The notes: a model not told the origin generated them from the sequence alone. Counted from the stretch's first letter, positions 1 through 8,700 are shown. The stretch: 19,845 bases of DNA from CAYWTX01 sp964461295 (GCA_964461295.1 CAYWTX010000406.1:1-19845); one strand, 5' to 3'. Numbers and translations are program-made.

Positions 1-1299
1 GCGGACCTGGCTGAGGCGGCGGTCGTCCGGCGCCGACAGGTCAATCAGGATCAGCGTTCCGTTCCGCACGTAGCGTTCGCCGGTGTTGGCCACATAGATC
101 CCGCTCCGCCCCGGCACGGCACGAATGCCCAGTTCCGCCGTCGGGATGCAGTCCGGCCACTTGGCCTCGCCCGGCCCGCCGTTGAGGCCCGGCGGGTAGT
201 TGCCGTGCGGGGCTCGAGGGTCGCGCCCGTCCGGGTAGCAGATCCAGAAGTTGTGCGACCAGTGCGCCGTGCGGTCCATGTAGTCCCAGCGGCTGTAGAC
301 CAGCATGCCGTCGTTGTCCACGCTCGGGTCCCACTCGCCCGTCTCGTGCCGACTCAGGCAGACCTGGTCGCTGCCGTCCGGCTCCATCGAGAAGAGCGTG
401 TTGTTCGTCGGGTAGCCGCCGTCCCAGTTGCAGCGGATGGTCGTGCCGCGCCGGCCCGAGCAGAAGACGATGCGGCCATTCGGCAACTCGGCGGGATCGC
501 TGTCGTTCCACGCGCCGTCGGTGAGCTGATGAAGGCTGGTCGCCTTGCCGTCGGCCCCGAGTTCGGCGCGGAAGATCTTGTAGGTGTTCTCAGGCGAGTA
601 GCACTGCTGGACCGGCCCGCCGCGCACGCGGCTGCCCTTCTTCGCCCAGGCGAAGTACAGCGTCCTGCCGTCCCAGGAGACCTCCGGATCGGCGAAGCAG
701 CCGCCCCGAACATCGAGCCCCTTGTTGCGGCCGTTCTCGGCCTTCACGCCGGCCAGCGGCTCGACGACGGTCGGCTGAGAGCCGAAAGGAGCCTGTAGGA
801 CGAGGAGTTGGCCCGGCCCGCTGGGGGCATGGTGGTTGGAAAGGTTGCCGTGGTACTTGCCGGTAACGAAGACGATCCGGTCCATGTTCAGCAAGGGGTT
901 GGCGAACACCACCCGCCGGCGCAGCGAGCAGGCGCGCTCGTACAGCGCGTAGTCCCGTCCATCGCCGCCGGCCGCCTCGCGATGGAGCGCCTTCCACTCG
1001 GCGGCCAGTGCATCAAGCCCCCCGGCGCCGCGGGCGCCCAAGTCCTCCAGCAGAGCGCCGGTTCGACGCAGCACGACATCCGCCGGCGCACGATCGCCCG
1101 GCAGCGGCTGCGTCGCCTGCGCGTGCGCGGCGACCGTCCGCAGCGGAACCTCGGTCGGCAGCAGTTTGCCCTCCCCATCGAGCATCATCTGGTGCTGCCG
1201 CCGCCAGTCGGCCTTTACGTCATCCGACACGGCCGCCGCGCTCGTGCTGACCAGACAGGCAAGAAGGACCGGCGTGACGAGGCTTGGGGATGCTTTCAT
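1..1299 (-). CDS. HzsA-like secreted protein (partial, C-terminus outside window)
   Basis: The frame is open from the ATG at 1299 to the window edge: 433 codons, no stop, so the C-terminus is missing. The N-terminus MKASPSLVTPVLLACLVSTS followed by AAA is a signal peptide, so the protein is exported. The visible part matches the neighbouring gene at 1296-6128. Both carry an 'ANPLL..D.(I/V)(V/L)F' segment, a 'GGCF..P..S(W/Y)DG(R/K)T(L/V)YF.WA' strand, and a block reading VDNDGM(L/V)VYSRWDY(M/V)DR then PDGRD(P/S)RAPHGNY. This is the repeat-rich beta-propeller region of the family named HzsA-related after the alpha subunit of hydrazine synthase. No CXXCH motif lies in the visible part, as expected, because in the neighbour these come later. 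Its ATG overlaps the TGA of the upstream gene (ATGA), so the two are very likely cotranscribed and translationally coupled. The substrate is unknown, and the family name does not imply hydrazine chemistry. Confidence 0.85.
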   Translation of the reverse strand, partial: MKASPSLVTPVLLACLVSTSAAAVSDDVKADWRRQHQMMLDGEGKLLPTEVPLRTVAAHAQATQPLPGDRAPADVVLRRTGALLEDLGARGAGGLDALAAEWKALHREAAGGDGRDYALYERACSLRRRVVFANPLLNMDRIVFVTGKYHGNLSNHHAPSGPGQLLVLQAPFGSQPTVVEPLAGVKAENGRNKGLDVRGGCFADPEVSWDGRTLYFAWAKKGSRVRGGPVQQCYSPENTYKIFRAELGADGKATSLHQLTDGAWNDSDPAELPNGRIVFCSGRRGTTIRCNWDGGYPTNNTLFSMEPDGSDQVCLSRHETGEWDPSVDNDGMLVYSRWDYMDRTAHWSHNFWICYPDGRDPRAPHGNYPPGLNGGPGEAKWPDCIPTAELGIRAVPGRSGIYVANTGERYVRNGTLILIDLSAPDDRRLSQVR

Positions 1300-4200
1300 G
1301 GGGTCGCCCTTGTCACTGTCGTGGTTTCCGCAAGTGACGTACGAGTTCGCGGGGTTCCCGCATTCCTCACGGCCTTTCCCGGCCAGAGGGGCGCGCACGG
1401 TTGGCTCGCGCGAAGAATCCGCCGCGTGCCGGCGTCGATCTCGAGGGTGACCATGTTGGCGGCCTCACGCGGGTTGCCGTCCTCGTCGCGCAGGCGGCCC
1501 AGAGGCTTGCCGTCCGCCGGCGATACTACGGCGCCGGCGCCGGTGATCAGGAACCGGCCGTCCACGCTGAACATCAGCTGCGTGCTCTTCGGGCCGGGGG
1601 GCGGATCAACCGCAACTCGATGCGTATGGCGCGGAGGCTGAGCGGCCAGGTCGAAACGGTGCAGCACGCCGTTGGCGGCGTCGCTCGCCCAGGCCGCCAG
1701 CCCGGTAGGGCTCAACGCGAACCCGGTCAGCGGGGCCTTCTGCGCCTCAACGGGTTCCTTGTCGCTCGGCGTCGCGATCTCGTACACCAGGGCGCCCGTC
1801 TTGGCGTCATTTGCCGCAAGACTGCGTCTGGCGCCCGTCGCATACACGTAGCGGCAACCATCGGGAGACAGCATGAAGTGCGCCGGCCTGCCTGCCGGAG
1901 TGAACCTTGCGCGGACGGCTTCGGTCTGGACATCGACGATCAAGACATCCTTGCCCAGGACATGCAGGTCCTGGCCGTCATGGCTGACCTGCGCGTACTT
2001 GCCCCACACGCCCGTGTCGTCCGCCAGGATCACCCGCTGCCGTGCGCCGTCTTCGGCACGGTATACGGTCAGACCTTTGGACCAGTGGCGGAACGTGTAT
2101 AGGAGCTTGCCGTCGGCGCTCAGCGTCAGGGCGTCGTTCCAGTCGGCTTGACCTCCCTCCACCGGCACCCGCCACAGCAGCCTATGGGTAGGGCAGTCGT
2201 AGCACAGCAGACCCTTCTGTCCGCTGATGTAGAGGCGCTGCGTCTCCGGGAAGACTGCAATGCCGACAATCTCGCCGATGCCCTGTGCGGCCACCCGGTG
2301 CGTACGCACAAAGTCCCCGTCAAGGTCGTACACTTCATAGCTGAACTTGGCGGAACCGCCCCACTGAGGCGTGGTGAGCATGAGCTGGCGGGAAGCGCCC
2401 GCGGCGGGGCGGACGGCCTCTTCTCTCATCCGGTTGGGCCCGATGCCTGCCGCGGCGGGAACGGAAGATCCCTTCGCCTGCATCTGCGCCAGAACGGCCT
2501 CAGCCACGGCGCGAACCTCCAATGCGCCCAAGTCGGGGACGAGGCCGCTGTACACCTTGACCTCCGACGCGCCGGGGTTGGCGCCGCCGTGGGATGACAA
2601 GAACTTCAGAGTCAGCTTGCGGGCTGTTGCCGGCTTGGCCAGCCGAACGCTCTGCGGGCCGTACGCGGCGGCAAACTGCACCTTCGCGGCCGGCGTGGTG
2701 GCATCGTCAAGGTACAGCTCGCAGTCCTTCCAGCACTCATCGGCGGACCAAGCAGTGCGGCCGTGGTAAACGACCTCGGCAATCTGGACGGCCTGGTCCC
2801 ACTCCAGCGTGAAGGAAGTGGGGAGGGCCTCCTTGCCGTTGGCGGCCCAGGCGGCGTTGTCGTCAGCGCCGCCGCCCTTGTTCGGGATGTGCCCGTCGAT
2901 GGCGAACCGGGCGGCCGTGGCGGGTTTCAGTTCGCTGGAAGCGGCCGCCTTCGCCCGCAGGGCGATGTTCTCGGGGCCGCTCTTGGTCTCGCCCAGCGCC
3001 CTTCGCGCGGCGGCGATGGCCTCGTCGCCGCCCACCTCGCCGAGCATGCGGAGCAGCGCACACTTGCCGGGCGCCGTCGCCTTGGGCAGCGCGGCCACGA
3101 AGGCGGCCACGCACGCCCGCTTGTCGGCCACCCGCCCGCGGATGCTGTCGAGCGGCTTCTCCCAATCGGCCGCTTCGTCGTGGCTCGTCGCCCGTGCCAT
3201 GGCGCCGGCCATCGCCGGCAACACGGCGACGTCGCCAACATCGGCCACCACGCGCATCGCGCAGCGGCGGACTGCTTCGTTCGGGTCGCTCAGGGCGGCC
3301 ACATAAAGGTCGAGGTGCTTGTGCGGCCCTTGCCGCGCCAGCGTCTCCAGCAAAGCAGCCTTCTTCGCGCCCGAGGCCTTGGCGGCGTCCTCGGCGATCT
3401 CGCCCGCGCTCCGCACCGGCGCCCCGACGTGTTCGATGCCCAATGGGTTGGCCGGATCGATGTCCTGGTGGATCGGCCAGCGGACGCCGTTGATCGGCTC
3501 GGTGTAGTAGTTCCCGTAGCCGCCCTGGAGGGGGCAGGACAGGTCCATCCACCACGCCAGCCGCTTGCGCTGCTCGTCGGTGAACGCCTTGGGGTTCTTC
3601 TGCACGTGCGGCCACAGCAGGCTGCCCATGGCGCCCACCAGCCCGGGCGTGGTGCGGGCGAAGCCGCGTCCGCTATTGGCCGTCCAGCCCCACTGAACCC
3701 AGGCGGGCCGGCTGCGGCCCTTCGAACCATCCGTCTTCTTCTCGCTCAGCCCGCCGAGACTGAGATCCGCCACTGTCGCCGGGCCTTTTCCCTGCTTCGT
3801 GTGGCAGGCGACGCAGACCTGCTCGAAGATCGGCACGATCTGCTTCTGGTAATCCGGCGGGACGACGCCCTCGGGGAACTCCGGCTGAATCTTCGACGGC
3901 CCGCGCCGCATCGCCAAGGGCTCTTGCGTGGGCGGCTTGGGCGCGGCGTCGTAGGGCTCGTGACAGCCCACGCACGTCATCCGCTCGCCCGGATGCACGT
4001 ACGTCAGCGAGCGCATCGACTGCACGGCCAGGCCGTCCTCGTTCAGAAGCTGAAAGTACAGCCCGCGGTTGATGGGCGCCTCGCAGTAGACGCTGCCGTC
4101 TTCCTCGACGGGCACGATGCCCAGAGGCAGGCGCGAGACGGTGGCGCCCTGGTTGCCGGGGCTGACGCCCTTGTATTGGCCCGAAGAGGTGGCCAGGATC

Positions 4201-6128
4201 TGCACCAGGCGCAGCCACTTGATCTTCTTGTCCTTCGGCAGCGGCACGTCCGCGTTGTAGACGTTCATCACCGACAGCGTGGCAGGCTTGTGGCCGGGCG
4301 CGCCGCGCCGGTCCTCGCTCTGGAAAGTCTGGGTCGGAATGATTCGCGGCATCGGCCGCGCCTGCACCGGCCTCGGCCAGACCGGCCGCCAACGCGTGCT
4401 CTGACCGTCGAACTCCCAGACGTCCAGCCGCTCCAGCGGCGGCTGGCTATTCTTCGCCCGGCCCTGGTTCGCGGAGTTCAGGCCCGGATTCTTCGTGGCG
4501 TTCAGTTCCCTGGCCTTCGCCATGTGGTAGATCAGTTCGCGGTTGCCGAAGCGATCCAGCACATAGAGGCGGTCGAGGTAGTTGGCCAGGTAGAAGTCCT
4601 CGCTCAGCGGCCAGGGCGACGACCACAGGCAACTTGTGTGAGGCTGGTCGCCGTCCAGTGCGTACGGGTTTTGCGTGATGCGGGAGATCTGCCCGTGCCG
4701 GTAGTCGTCCGGCTTGTTCAGGTCGATGACGATGAGCGCCCCGTGGCTGGGGTTGTGGTGCCCGGCGGCCGTGGCGACGTACTTGCCTTGAGTGCCGGGG
4801 ATGGCGCGGATGGACAGTTCCGTGACCGGCGTGCCCATCCAACTCGGGCCGCTTCTGCGGTTGCCGGCATCGCGTAGGTTGACCGGGCCGGCATAGTCCG
4901 GCAGCGGTTTGCGCGGATCGAAGATGGGGAAGTAGTAGTTGCCGTGCGGGGCGCGCGAGTCCCGTCCATCGGGGAAGCACCGCCAGAACGCGTGCGACGA
5001 GTGCACATGCCGGTCCACGTAGTCCCAGCGGCTGTAGACGACCATCCCATCGTTGTCGACGCTGCACTCCCACTCGTGCGTCTCAAAGAACGACAGGCAG
5101 ATGATGTCCGACCCGTCGGCCTTCATCGAGTGCAGGAAGCACGCCGGCCGGAAACAGATGCATCGGTCGTACCCCTCGCGGCGAGTGGACATGAACACCA
5201 ACCGCCCGTCGGGCAACTCGCAGCAGTCGAAGTCGTTGTACGGCCCGAACGTGAGCTGGCGCAGGCCGGCGCCGTCGATGCCGATGCGGAAGATGTGCGA
5301 GTAGCGCCCGAGGCCCTGGTTGCGCCCCCGGTCCGGCGTGGCGTTCGGGTCGGCCCACGAGAAGTACACCGTCTTGCCGTCGTAGGACAGGCCCGGCGAG
5401 TGGAAGCAGCCGCCGGAGAGGCTGCGGCCCTTGTACGGGCCGTTCTCGGGCGTGGCCTTGGCGACGAGATCCACCACCCGCGGCTGGGCGCCTTTCCAGC
5501 CCTTCGTCACGTATAGCCCGCCGCCGGGATAGACCATCGGGTTGGCGTTCTGAGGCGTATCGGTCGGCCGGCAGAGCATCTCGCCGGAGTCGCTGATCTC
5601 GTTGAACAGGACGCTGTCGAAGTCCAACAGCGGGTTGGCCAGGACGATCTCCCGTCGCAGGGCGCACAGGTCCAGGTACAGTGCCTTGCGGACGGCGTCG
5701 GCGCCCTCGCGGTCGGGCTTGGTCTCGGCCCGCCGGGCTGCCAGCTTCGCCAGGCGATCCGAGAAGCCCTGCCACGGCCGGCCCGCGGGGTTGGCGGCCG
5801 ACAGGTGTTTCAGCAGCGCCGCGGTCCTGCGGGCCACCACGTCGCACTGGTCGCGGTCGGAGGGCCAGAACGCCGCCTGGCGGTCGAGCAGGTACGGCTC
5901 TTCGGTCGGGGCATTGCGGTCGTTCTCCAGAAGGCGCAAGCCCCGGACCTGCTTGTTCCAGTCCTTCGGGTCGCGATCGGAGTACGGCGTGCCCATGGTC
6001 CGGTATTGGTACTCCCAGTCGCCGCAGACCTCCTGGCGGACCTCCGCCCACGCGACCGCCGCCGTCAATACAACTCCGGCCGCCAGTATGCCCGCGGTCG
6101 TCGGACGCTCTTTGCGCAACATCACCAT
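1296..6128 (-). CDS. Large secreted HzsA-like dihaem protein with HEAT-like, discoidin-like and propeller domains
   Basis: I chose the ATG at 6128 because GGGAG lies about 8 nt upstream and the product begins with a clean signal peptide (about residues 1-28, ending AVAWA); a GTG at 6155 and an ATG at 6122 are alternatives. The protein is 1610 residues. Residues about 30-700 form the HzsA-like region with beta-propeller motifs such as VDNDGMVVYSRWDY and PDGRDSRAPHGNY. Two c-type haem motifs follow: CVGCH at 719-723 and CVACH at 772-776. After 'LAWWMDLSCPLQGGYGNYY' comes a helical stretch like HEAT repeats (about 913-1046), then a beta-rich segment like a discoidin/F5-8C carbohydrate-binding fold (about 1075-1199), then a C-terminal YVTN/WD40-like propeller (about 1243-1603). 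Known family: HzsA-related proteins, common in planctomycetes that are not anammox bacteria. I infer a periplasmic redox or binding protein. The divergent XylR-like gene suggests sugar-linked control. Its TGA overlaps the next ATG. Confidence 0.85.
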   Translation of the reverse strand: MVMLRKERPTTAGILAAGVVLTAAVAWAEVRQEVCGDWEYQYRTMGTPYSDRDPKDWNKQVRGLRLLENDRNAPTEEPYLLDRQAAFWPSDRDQCDVVARRTAALLKHLSAANPAGRPWQGFSDRLAKLAARRAETKPDREGADAVRKALYLDLCALRREIVLANPLLDFDSVLFNEISDSGEMLCRPTDTPQNANPMVYPGGGLYVTKGWKGAQPRVVDLVAKATPENGPYKGRSLSGGCFHSPGLSYDGKTVYFSWADPNATPDRGRNQGLGRYSHIFRIGIDGAGLRQLTFGPYNDFDCCELPDGRLVFMSTRREGYDRCICFRPACFLHSMKADGSDIICLSFFETHEWECSVDNDGMVVYSRWDYVDRHVHSSHAFWRCFPDGRDSRAPHGNYYFPIFDPRKPLPDYAGPVNLRDAGNRRSGPSWMGTPVTELSIRAIPGTQGKYVATAAGHHNPSHGALIVIDLNKPDDYRHGQISRITQNPYALDGDQPHTSCLWSSPWPLSEDFYLANYLDRLYVLDRFGNRELIYHMAKARELNATKNPGLNSANQGRAKNSQPPLERLDVWEFDGQSTRWRPVWPRPVQARPMPRIIPTQTFQSEDRRGAPGHKPATLSVMNVYNADVPLPKDKKIKWLRLVQILATSSGQYKGVSPGNQGATVSRLPLGIVPVEEDGSVYCEAPINRGLYFQLLNEDGLAVQSMRSLTYVHPGERMTCVGCHEPYDAAPKPPTQEPLAMRRGPSKIQPEFPEGVVPPDYQKQIVPIFEQVCVACHTKQGKGPATVADLSLGGLSEKKTDGSKGRSRPAWVQWGWTANSGRGFARTTPGLVGAMGSLLWPHVQKNPKAFTDEQRKRLAWWMDLSCPLQGGYGNYYTEPINGVRWPIHQDIDPANPLGIEHVGAPVRSAGEIAEDAAKASGAKKAALLETLARQGPHKHLDLYVAALSDPNEAVRRCAMRVVADVGDVAVLPAMAGAMARATSHDEAADWEKPLDSIRGRVADKRACVAAFVAALPKATAPGKCALLRMLGEVGGDEAIAAARRALGETKSGPENIALRAKAAASSELKPATAARFAIDGHIPNKGGGADDNAAWAANGKEALPTSFTLEWDQAVQIAEVVYHGRTAWSADECWKDCELYLDDATTPAAKVQFAAAYGPQSVRLAKPATARKLTLKFLSSHGGANPGASEVKVYSGLVPDLGALEVRAVAEAVLAQMQAKGSSVPAAAGIGPNRMREEAVRPAAGASRQLMLTTPQWGGSAKFSYEVYDLDGDFVRTHRVAAQGIGEIVGIAVFPETQRLYISGQKGLLCYDCPTHRLLWRVPVEGGQADWNDALTLSADGKLLYTFRHWSKGLTVYRAEDGARQRVILADDTGVWGKYAQVSHDGQDLHVLGKDVLIVDVQTEAVRARFTPAGRPAHFMLSPDGCRYVYATGARRSLAANDAKTGALVYEIATPSDKEPVEAQKAPLTGFALSPTGLAAWASDAANGVLHRFDLAAQPPRHTHRVAVDPPPGPKSTQLMFSVDGRFLITGAGAVVSPADGKPLGRLRDEDGNPREAANMVTLEIDAGTRRILRASQPCAPLWPGKAVRNAGTPRTRTSLAETTTVTRATP

Positions 6129-6169
6129 TCCCGTTCTCCCATAGGTCAGGGGCACTTGCCGTTCCCATC

Positions 6170-6175
6170 AGTCTA
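6170..6175 (-). promoter_or_regulatory. Candidate -10 (TAGACT) of the HzsA-like operon
   Basis: On the minus strand TAGACT matches four of six bases of TATAAT and lies about 42 nt upstream of the ATG at 6128. The region around 6193-6198, where a -35 should lie, has no TTGACA-like sequence. The CGCAAATC repeats begin directly upstream of that position. This is a weak prediction on sequence alone. Confidence 0.3.
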
Positions 6176-6201
6176 ACCCGCGGCCCCAAGGGGCGTGGCT
6201 G

Positions 6202-6230
6202 CGCAAATCTGCTCATTCCGTACGCAAATC
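6202..6230. promoter_or_regulatory. Direct repeat CGCAAATC x2, 21 bp apart: candidate AraC/XylR operator
   Basis: CGCAAATC occurs at 6202-6209 and again at 6223-6230, a start-to-start spacing of 21 bp, or two helical turns. AraC-family regulators bind two direct half-sites at this spacing (araI1/I2 is the type case). The repeat lies between the divergent starts at 6128 and 6272, next to a gene with an AraC-type DNA-binding domain. Read towards the HzsA-like gene the repeats are GATTTGCG, just upstream of a weak -10 (TAGACT, 6175-6170) that has no recognisable -35. That layout suits activator-dependent transcription. The binding partner is inferred. Confidence 0.5.
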
Positions 6231-6271
6231 CGGCCAGACCTGATAGGATGACGCTGGCTTGGGAGTCCACG

Positions 6272-7441
6272 ATGGCAAAGCGAGAACCCATTCGACTGGT
6301 GCTGCTGTTCAATCCCGCCTCGGCGGGCATGCGAAGCATGGTGGACGGCATCCTGGCCGCACGCACCTCGCTGAACTTCCAGGTGATCACGTCGGACCTG
6401 CCTGGCCTGCGCCCCGTGGTCGCCGAGAGCCAGGACCAGGCCGACGCGTGGCTGATGTTCGCCGGCAGCCGCGAGGTCGCCCAGCGATTCGCGCGCTTAC
6501 AGCACAAGACGCCGATCGTGAACCTCAGCGCCGGCCTTGGCGACAACCCCATGCCTTCGGTCTGGCCGGACAACGAGGAGATCGGGCGTCTGGCGGCCGA
6601 GCACCTGCTGGCGACCGGGCTGAGCCGGTTCGGGTTCGCCGGCGATCCGGGCGGCGAGCATTACTCGGCCCTGCGGCTGCGCGGGTTCCGCGGCGCCCTG
6701 GCGGACCGGCCTTGCGCGGTGCTCGACCGGGTGCCCCGCGGCGTGCCGGACACCGCGGCCTGGCATGCGTTGCGCAAGGACCTGGTGCGATGGCTGACCC
6801 GCCTGCCCAAGCCCTGCGGCGTGCTGGCCGCCGACGACGCGCGGGCCGTCATGGTGAGCCGGGCCTGTCACAAGGCGCGCCTGCGCGTGCCCGAAGACGT
6901 CGCCATCGTGGGCGTCAACAACGAGGAAGCCCTGTGCGCCTTCGGCGACCCGCCGTTGACCAGCGTCGCCCTGCCGTGGCGACAGATCGGCGTAACGGTG
7001 GCCGAATTGATGGCCCGGATTCTTCGTGGCCGGGCGCGGCCTGGCAAGCCCATCATCATCAACGGCGCCCGGCTCATCGAACGGCGAAGCACGCAGACGG
7101 TCGCCGTGGACGCCCCCGACCTGGCCAAGGCCATCCGCTTCATCCGCGAGACCGCGTCGCACAGGCCGGTGTCGCTGACCGAGGTGACCGCCCACGTCCT
7201 GCGCTCGCGCAGCACGGTGGAGAGGGGCTTCCGCCGATGCCTGGGGCACGCCATCGGCGAGGAGATCGCCCGCACGCGGGAGCGCCACCTGCGGCGGATG
7301 CTGTGCGAAACAGCCCTGAGCGTCAAGCAGATCGCCGCGGCGATGGGCTTCCGCAGCGTCGGAGATCTCTCGCGGTTCTGCCTGAACCGCACCGGACACA
7401 GGCCGGTGTCGCTGCGGGCAAGCCAGGCGAAGACGTCGTGA
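6272..7441 (+). CDS. XylR-type transcriptional regulator (PBP1-like sensor plus AraC HTH)
   Basis: The start at ATG 6272 (MAKREPIRL) is chosen because GGGAG lies six nt upstream; an in-frame ATG at 6248 has no such site. The 389-residue product matches the length of E. coli XylR (about 390). Residues about 5-270 form a LacI/periplasmic-binding-protein-like sugar-sensing domain, with 'IGRLAAEHLLATG', 'RFGFAGD', 'ALRLRGFRGAL', 'VLAADDARA' and 'VAIVGVNNEEALCAFGDPPLTSV'. Residues about 285-385 form an AraC-type domain with two helix-turn-helix motifs; 'LSVKQIAAAMGFRSVGDLSRF' is the second. A cytoplasmic DNA-binding activator that senses a sugar or similar ligand is the expected role. It is transcribed away from the HzsA-like operon, and the shared gap holds 21-bp-spaced direct repeats, so that operon and its own gene are the likely targets. 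The ligand cannot be read from the sequence. Confidence 0.9.
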   Translation: MAKREPIRLVLLFNPASAGMRSMVDGILAARTSLNFQVITSDLPGLRPVVAESQDQADAWLMFAGSREVAQRFARLQHKTPIVNLSAGLGDNPMPSVWPDNEEIGRLAAEHLLATGLSRFGFAGDPGGEHYSALRLRGFRGALADRPCAVLDRVPRGVPDTAAWHALRKDLVRWLTRLPKPCGVLAADDARAVMVSRACHKARLRVPEDVAIVGVNNEEALCAFGDPPLTSVALPWRQIGVTVAELMARILRGRARPGKPIIINGARLIERRSTQTVAVDAPDLAKAIRFIRETASHRPVSLTEVTAHVLRSRSTVERGFRRCLGHAIGEEIARTRERHLRRMLCETALSVKQIAAAMGFRSVGDLSRFCLNRTGHRPVSLRASQAKTS

Positions 7442-7465
7442 CCTCTCGCCCTTCCGCCCTCGCCG

Positions 7466-7494
7466 TTTCGCTCTTCGCCCCCGCGGCGTATAAT
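7466..7494 (+). promoter_or_regulatory. Promoter of the M42 peptidase gene (TTTCGC-N17-TATAAT)
   Basis: A perfect TATAAT is at 7489-7494, with a weak -35 (TTTCGC, 7466-7471) 17 bp upstream. It lies in the 101-bp gap after the XylR-like gene, 48 nt before the ATG at 7543. The peptidase therefore probably has its own constitutive sigma-70-type promoter. Confidence 0.6.
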
Positions 7495-7542
7495 CCCCCT
7501 TCCGCCCGCTGATGGCCGGGCGCGAAGAGAAAGGAACACCGC

Positions 7543-8607
7543 ATGCGCAAGGAGTCGCTGGCTTTCCTGAAGGACCTGCTCTCCACCCCCACCCTGAGCG
7601 GGAACGAAGCCGCCGGGCAGAAGCTCTGGTGCGACTACGCGCGCCAGTTCGCCGACGACGTGGTCACCGACGCGTACGGCAACGCGGTGGCCATGCTGAA
7701 TTCCGGCGGCAGCCCCAGGATCATGCTCGACGGGCACGTCGATGAAATCGGCCTGATGGTCAAGCACATCGACGACAGGGGCTTCCTCTACGTGCAGAAC
7801 GTGGGCGGCGTCGACCCGGCCCAACTCCGCGGCAAGCGGTTGGACATCCACGGCGCCAAGGGACTGGTGCGAGGCGTCGTCGGCGCGACGGCGATCCACC
7901 TCCAGGACCGAGAGAAGGACCAGAAGGCCCCGAAGCTCCACGAGGTGCACGTGGACATCGGCGCCGCCAACGGCAAGGAGGCCCGCAAGCGCGTGGCCGT
8001 GGGCGACCCCGTCACCTTCGTCGAAGGCTTCGAGATGATGACCGACCACGTGGCCGTGGCGCGGGCGTTCGACAACCGGGCCGGCACGTGGGCGGTGATC
8101 GAGGCGCTGCGCCTGGCGAAGGACGAGGGCGTGAAATGCTGCCTGTGCGCGTGCAGCTCGATCCAGGAGGAGACGGGTCTGAACGGGGCGAAGATGCAGG
8201 TGTTCAACGTCAGGCCCGACGCGGCCGTCGCCGTGGACGTGACCCACGCGACCGACACGCCGGGCATCGACGTCAAGCAGCACGGCGAGGTGAAGATGGG
8301 CAAGGGTCCGACGCTGTCGCTGGGGCGCGAGAACCACCCGGGGATCGTCGATCGCCTGCGCAAGGTGGCCAGGAAGCGGAAGATCCAAATCCAGGAAGAG
8401 ACCTTCAGCACGCGCGGCGGCACCGATGCATACGCGATCTGGACCGCCAACGGCGGCGTGCCGGCCACGATCCTTTCGATCCCCAACCGCTACATGCACT
8501 CGACGGTTGAGATGCTGGACCTGCGCGACCTGGAGAACGTGGCCAGGTTGCTGAGCGGGTTCTGCGCCGACCTGAAGAGGGGCGAGAAGTTCGTTGTAAA
8601 GGTCTGA
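7543..8607 (+). CDS. M42 family metallo-aminopeptidase (glutamyl aminopeptidase/FrvX-like)
   Basis: The product is 354 residues, the normal length for M42 peptidases. It is a cytoplasmic, cocatalytic two-metal aminopeptidase that trims N-terminal residues from peptides, and the family usually assembles into dodecamers. The expected metal and catalytic residues are all present: His65 and Asp67 in 'LDGHVDEIGLMV', Asp177 in 'RAFDNRAG', Glu209-Glu210 in 'SSIQEETGLNGA', Asp232 in 'AVDVTHATD', and His319 in 'NRYMHSTVEM'. The ATG at 7543 follows AAAGGA at a suitable distance. The gene stands alone behind a TATAAT promoter, and its neighbours say nothing about a special substrate. Some family members are called cellulases or endoglucanases in databases; nothing here supports that. 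Confidence 0.93.
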   Translation: MRKESLAFLKDLLSTPTLSGNEAAGQKLWCDYARQFADDVVTDAYGNAVAMLNSGGSPRIMLDGHVDEIGLMVKHIDDRGFLYVQNVGGVDPAQLRGKRLDIHGAKGLVRGVVGATAIHLQDREKDQKAPKLHEVHVDIGAANGKEARKRVAVGDPVTFVEGFEMMTDHVAVARAFDNRAGTWAVIEALRLAKDEGVKCCLCACSSIQEETGLNGAKMQVFNVRPDAAVAVDVTHATDTPGIDVKQHGEVKMGKGPTLSLGRENHPGIVDRLRKVARKRKIQIQEETFSTRGGTDAYAIWTANGGVPATILSIPNRYMHSTVEMLDLRDLENVARLLSGFCADLKRGEKFVVKV

Positions 8608-8658
8608 TCGCCGGAGGGGACCGAAGAAACCAACCGCCAAGGACGCGGAGGCCGCGGC

Positions 8659-8673
8659 GCGGGCTTTGCCCGC
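8659..8673 (+). repeat. Perfect 6-bp hairpin GCGGGC-TTT-GCCCGC
   Basis: The arms at 8659-8664 and 8668-8673 are perfect with a TTT loop, about 50 nt after the peptidase stop. There is no T-tract, so if it ends transcription it would not be a classical intrinsic terminator. Confidence 0.4.
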
Positions 8674-8700
8674 TTGCCCGGTGAGCCGGTGTCCGCTCTC

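Noticed and set aside
2763..4877. Plus-strand open frame of 704 codons opposite the HzsA-like gene
   Set aside because: It is the antisense of a gene with haem motifs and family landmarks; its product has only compositional bias.
1..6128. Hydrazine synthase and an anammox organism
   Set aside because: The proteins are HzsA-like only. No beta or gamma subunits, hydrazine dehydrogenase or other anammox genes are present, and HzsA-related proteins are common in other planctomycetes.
6868..8640. Minus-strand open frame of 590 codons
   Set aside because: It runs across the ends of two well-supported plus-strand genes and the promoter between them, and its product has no domain signal.
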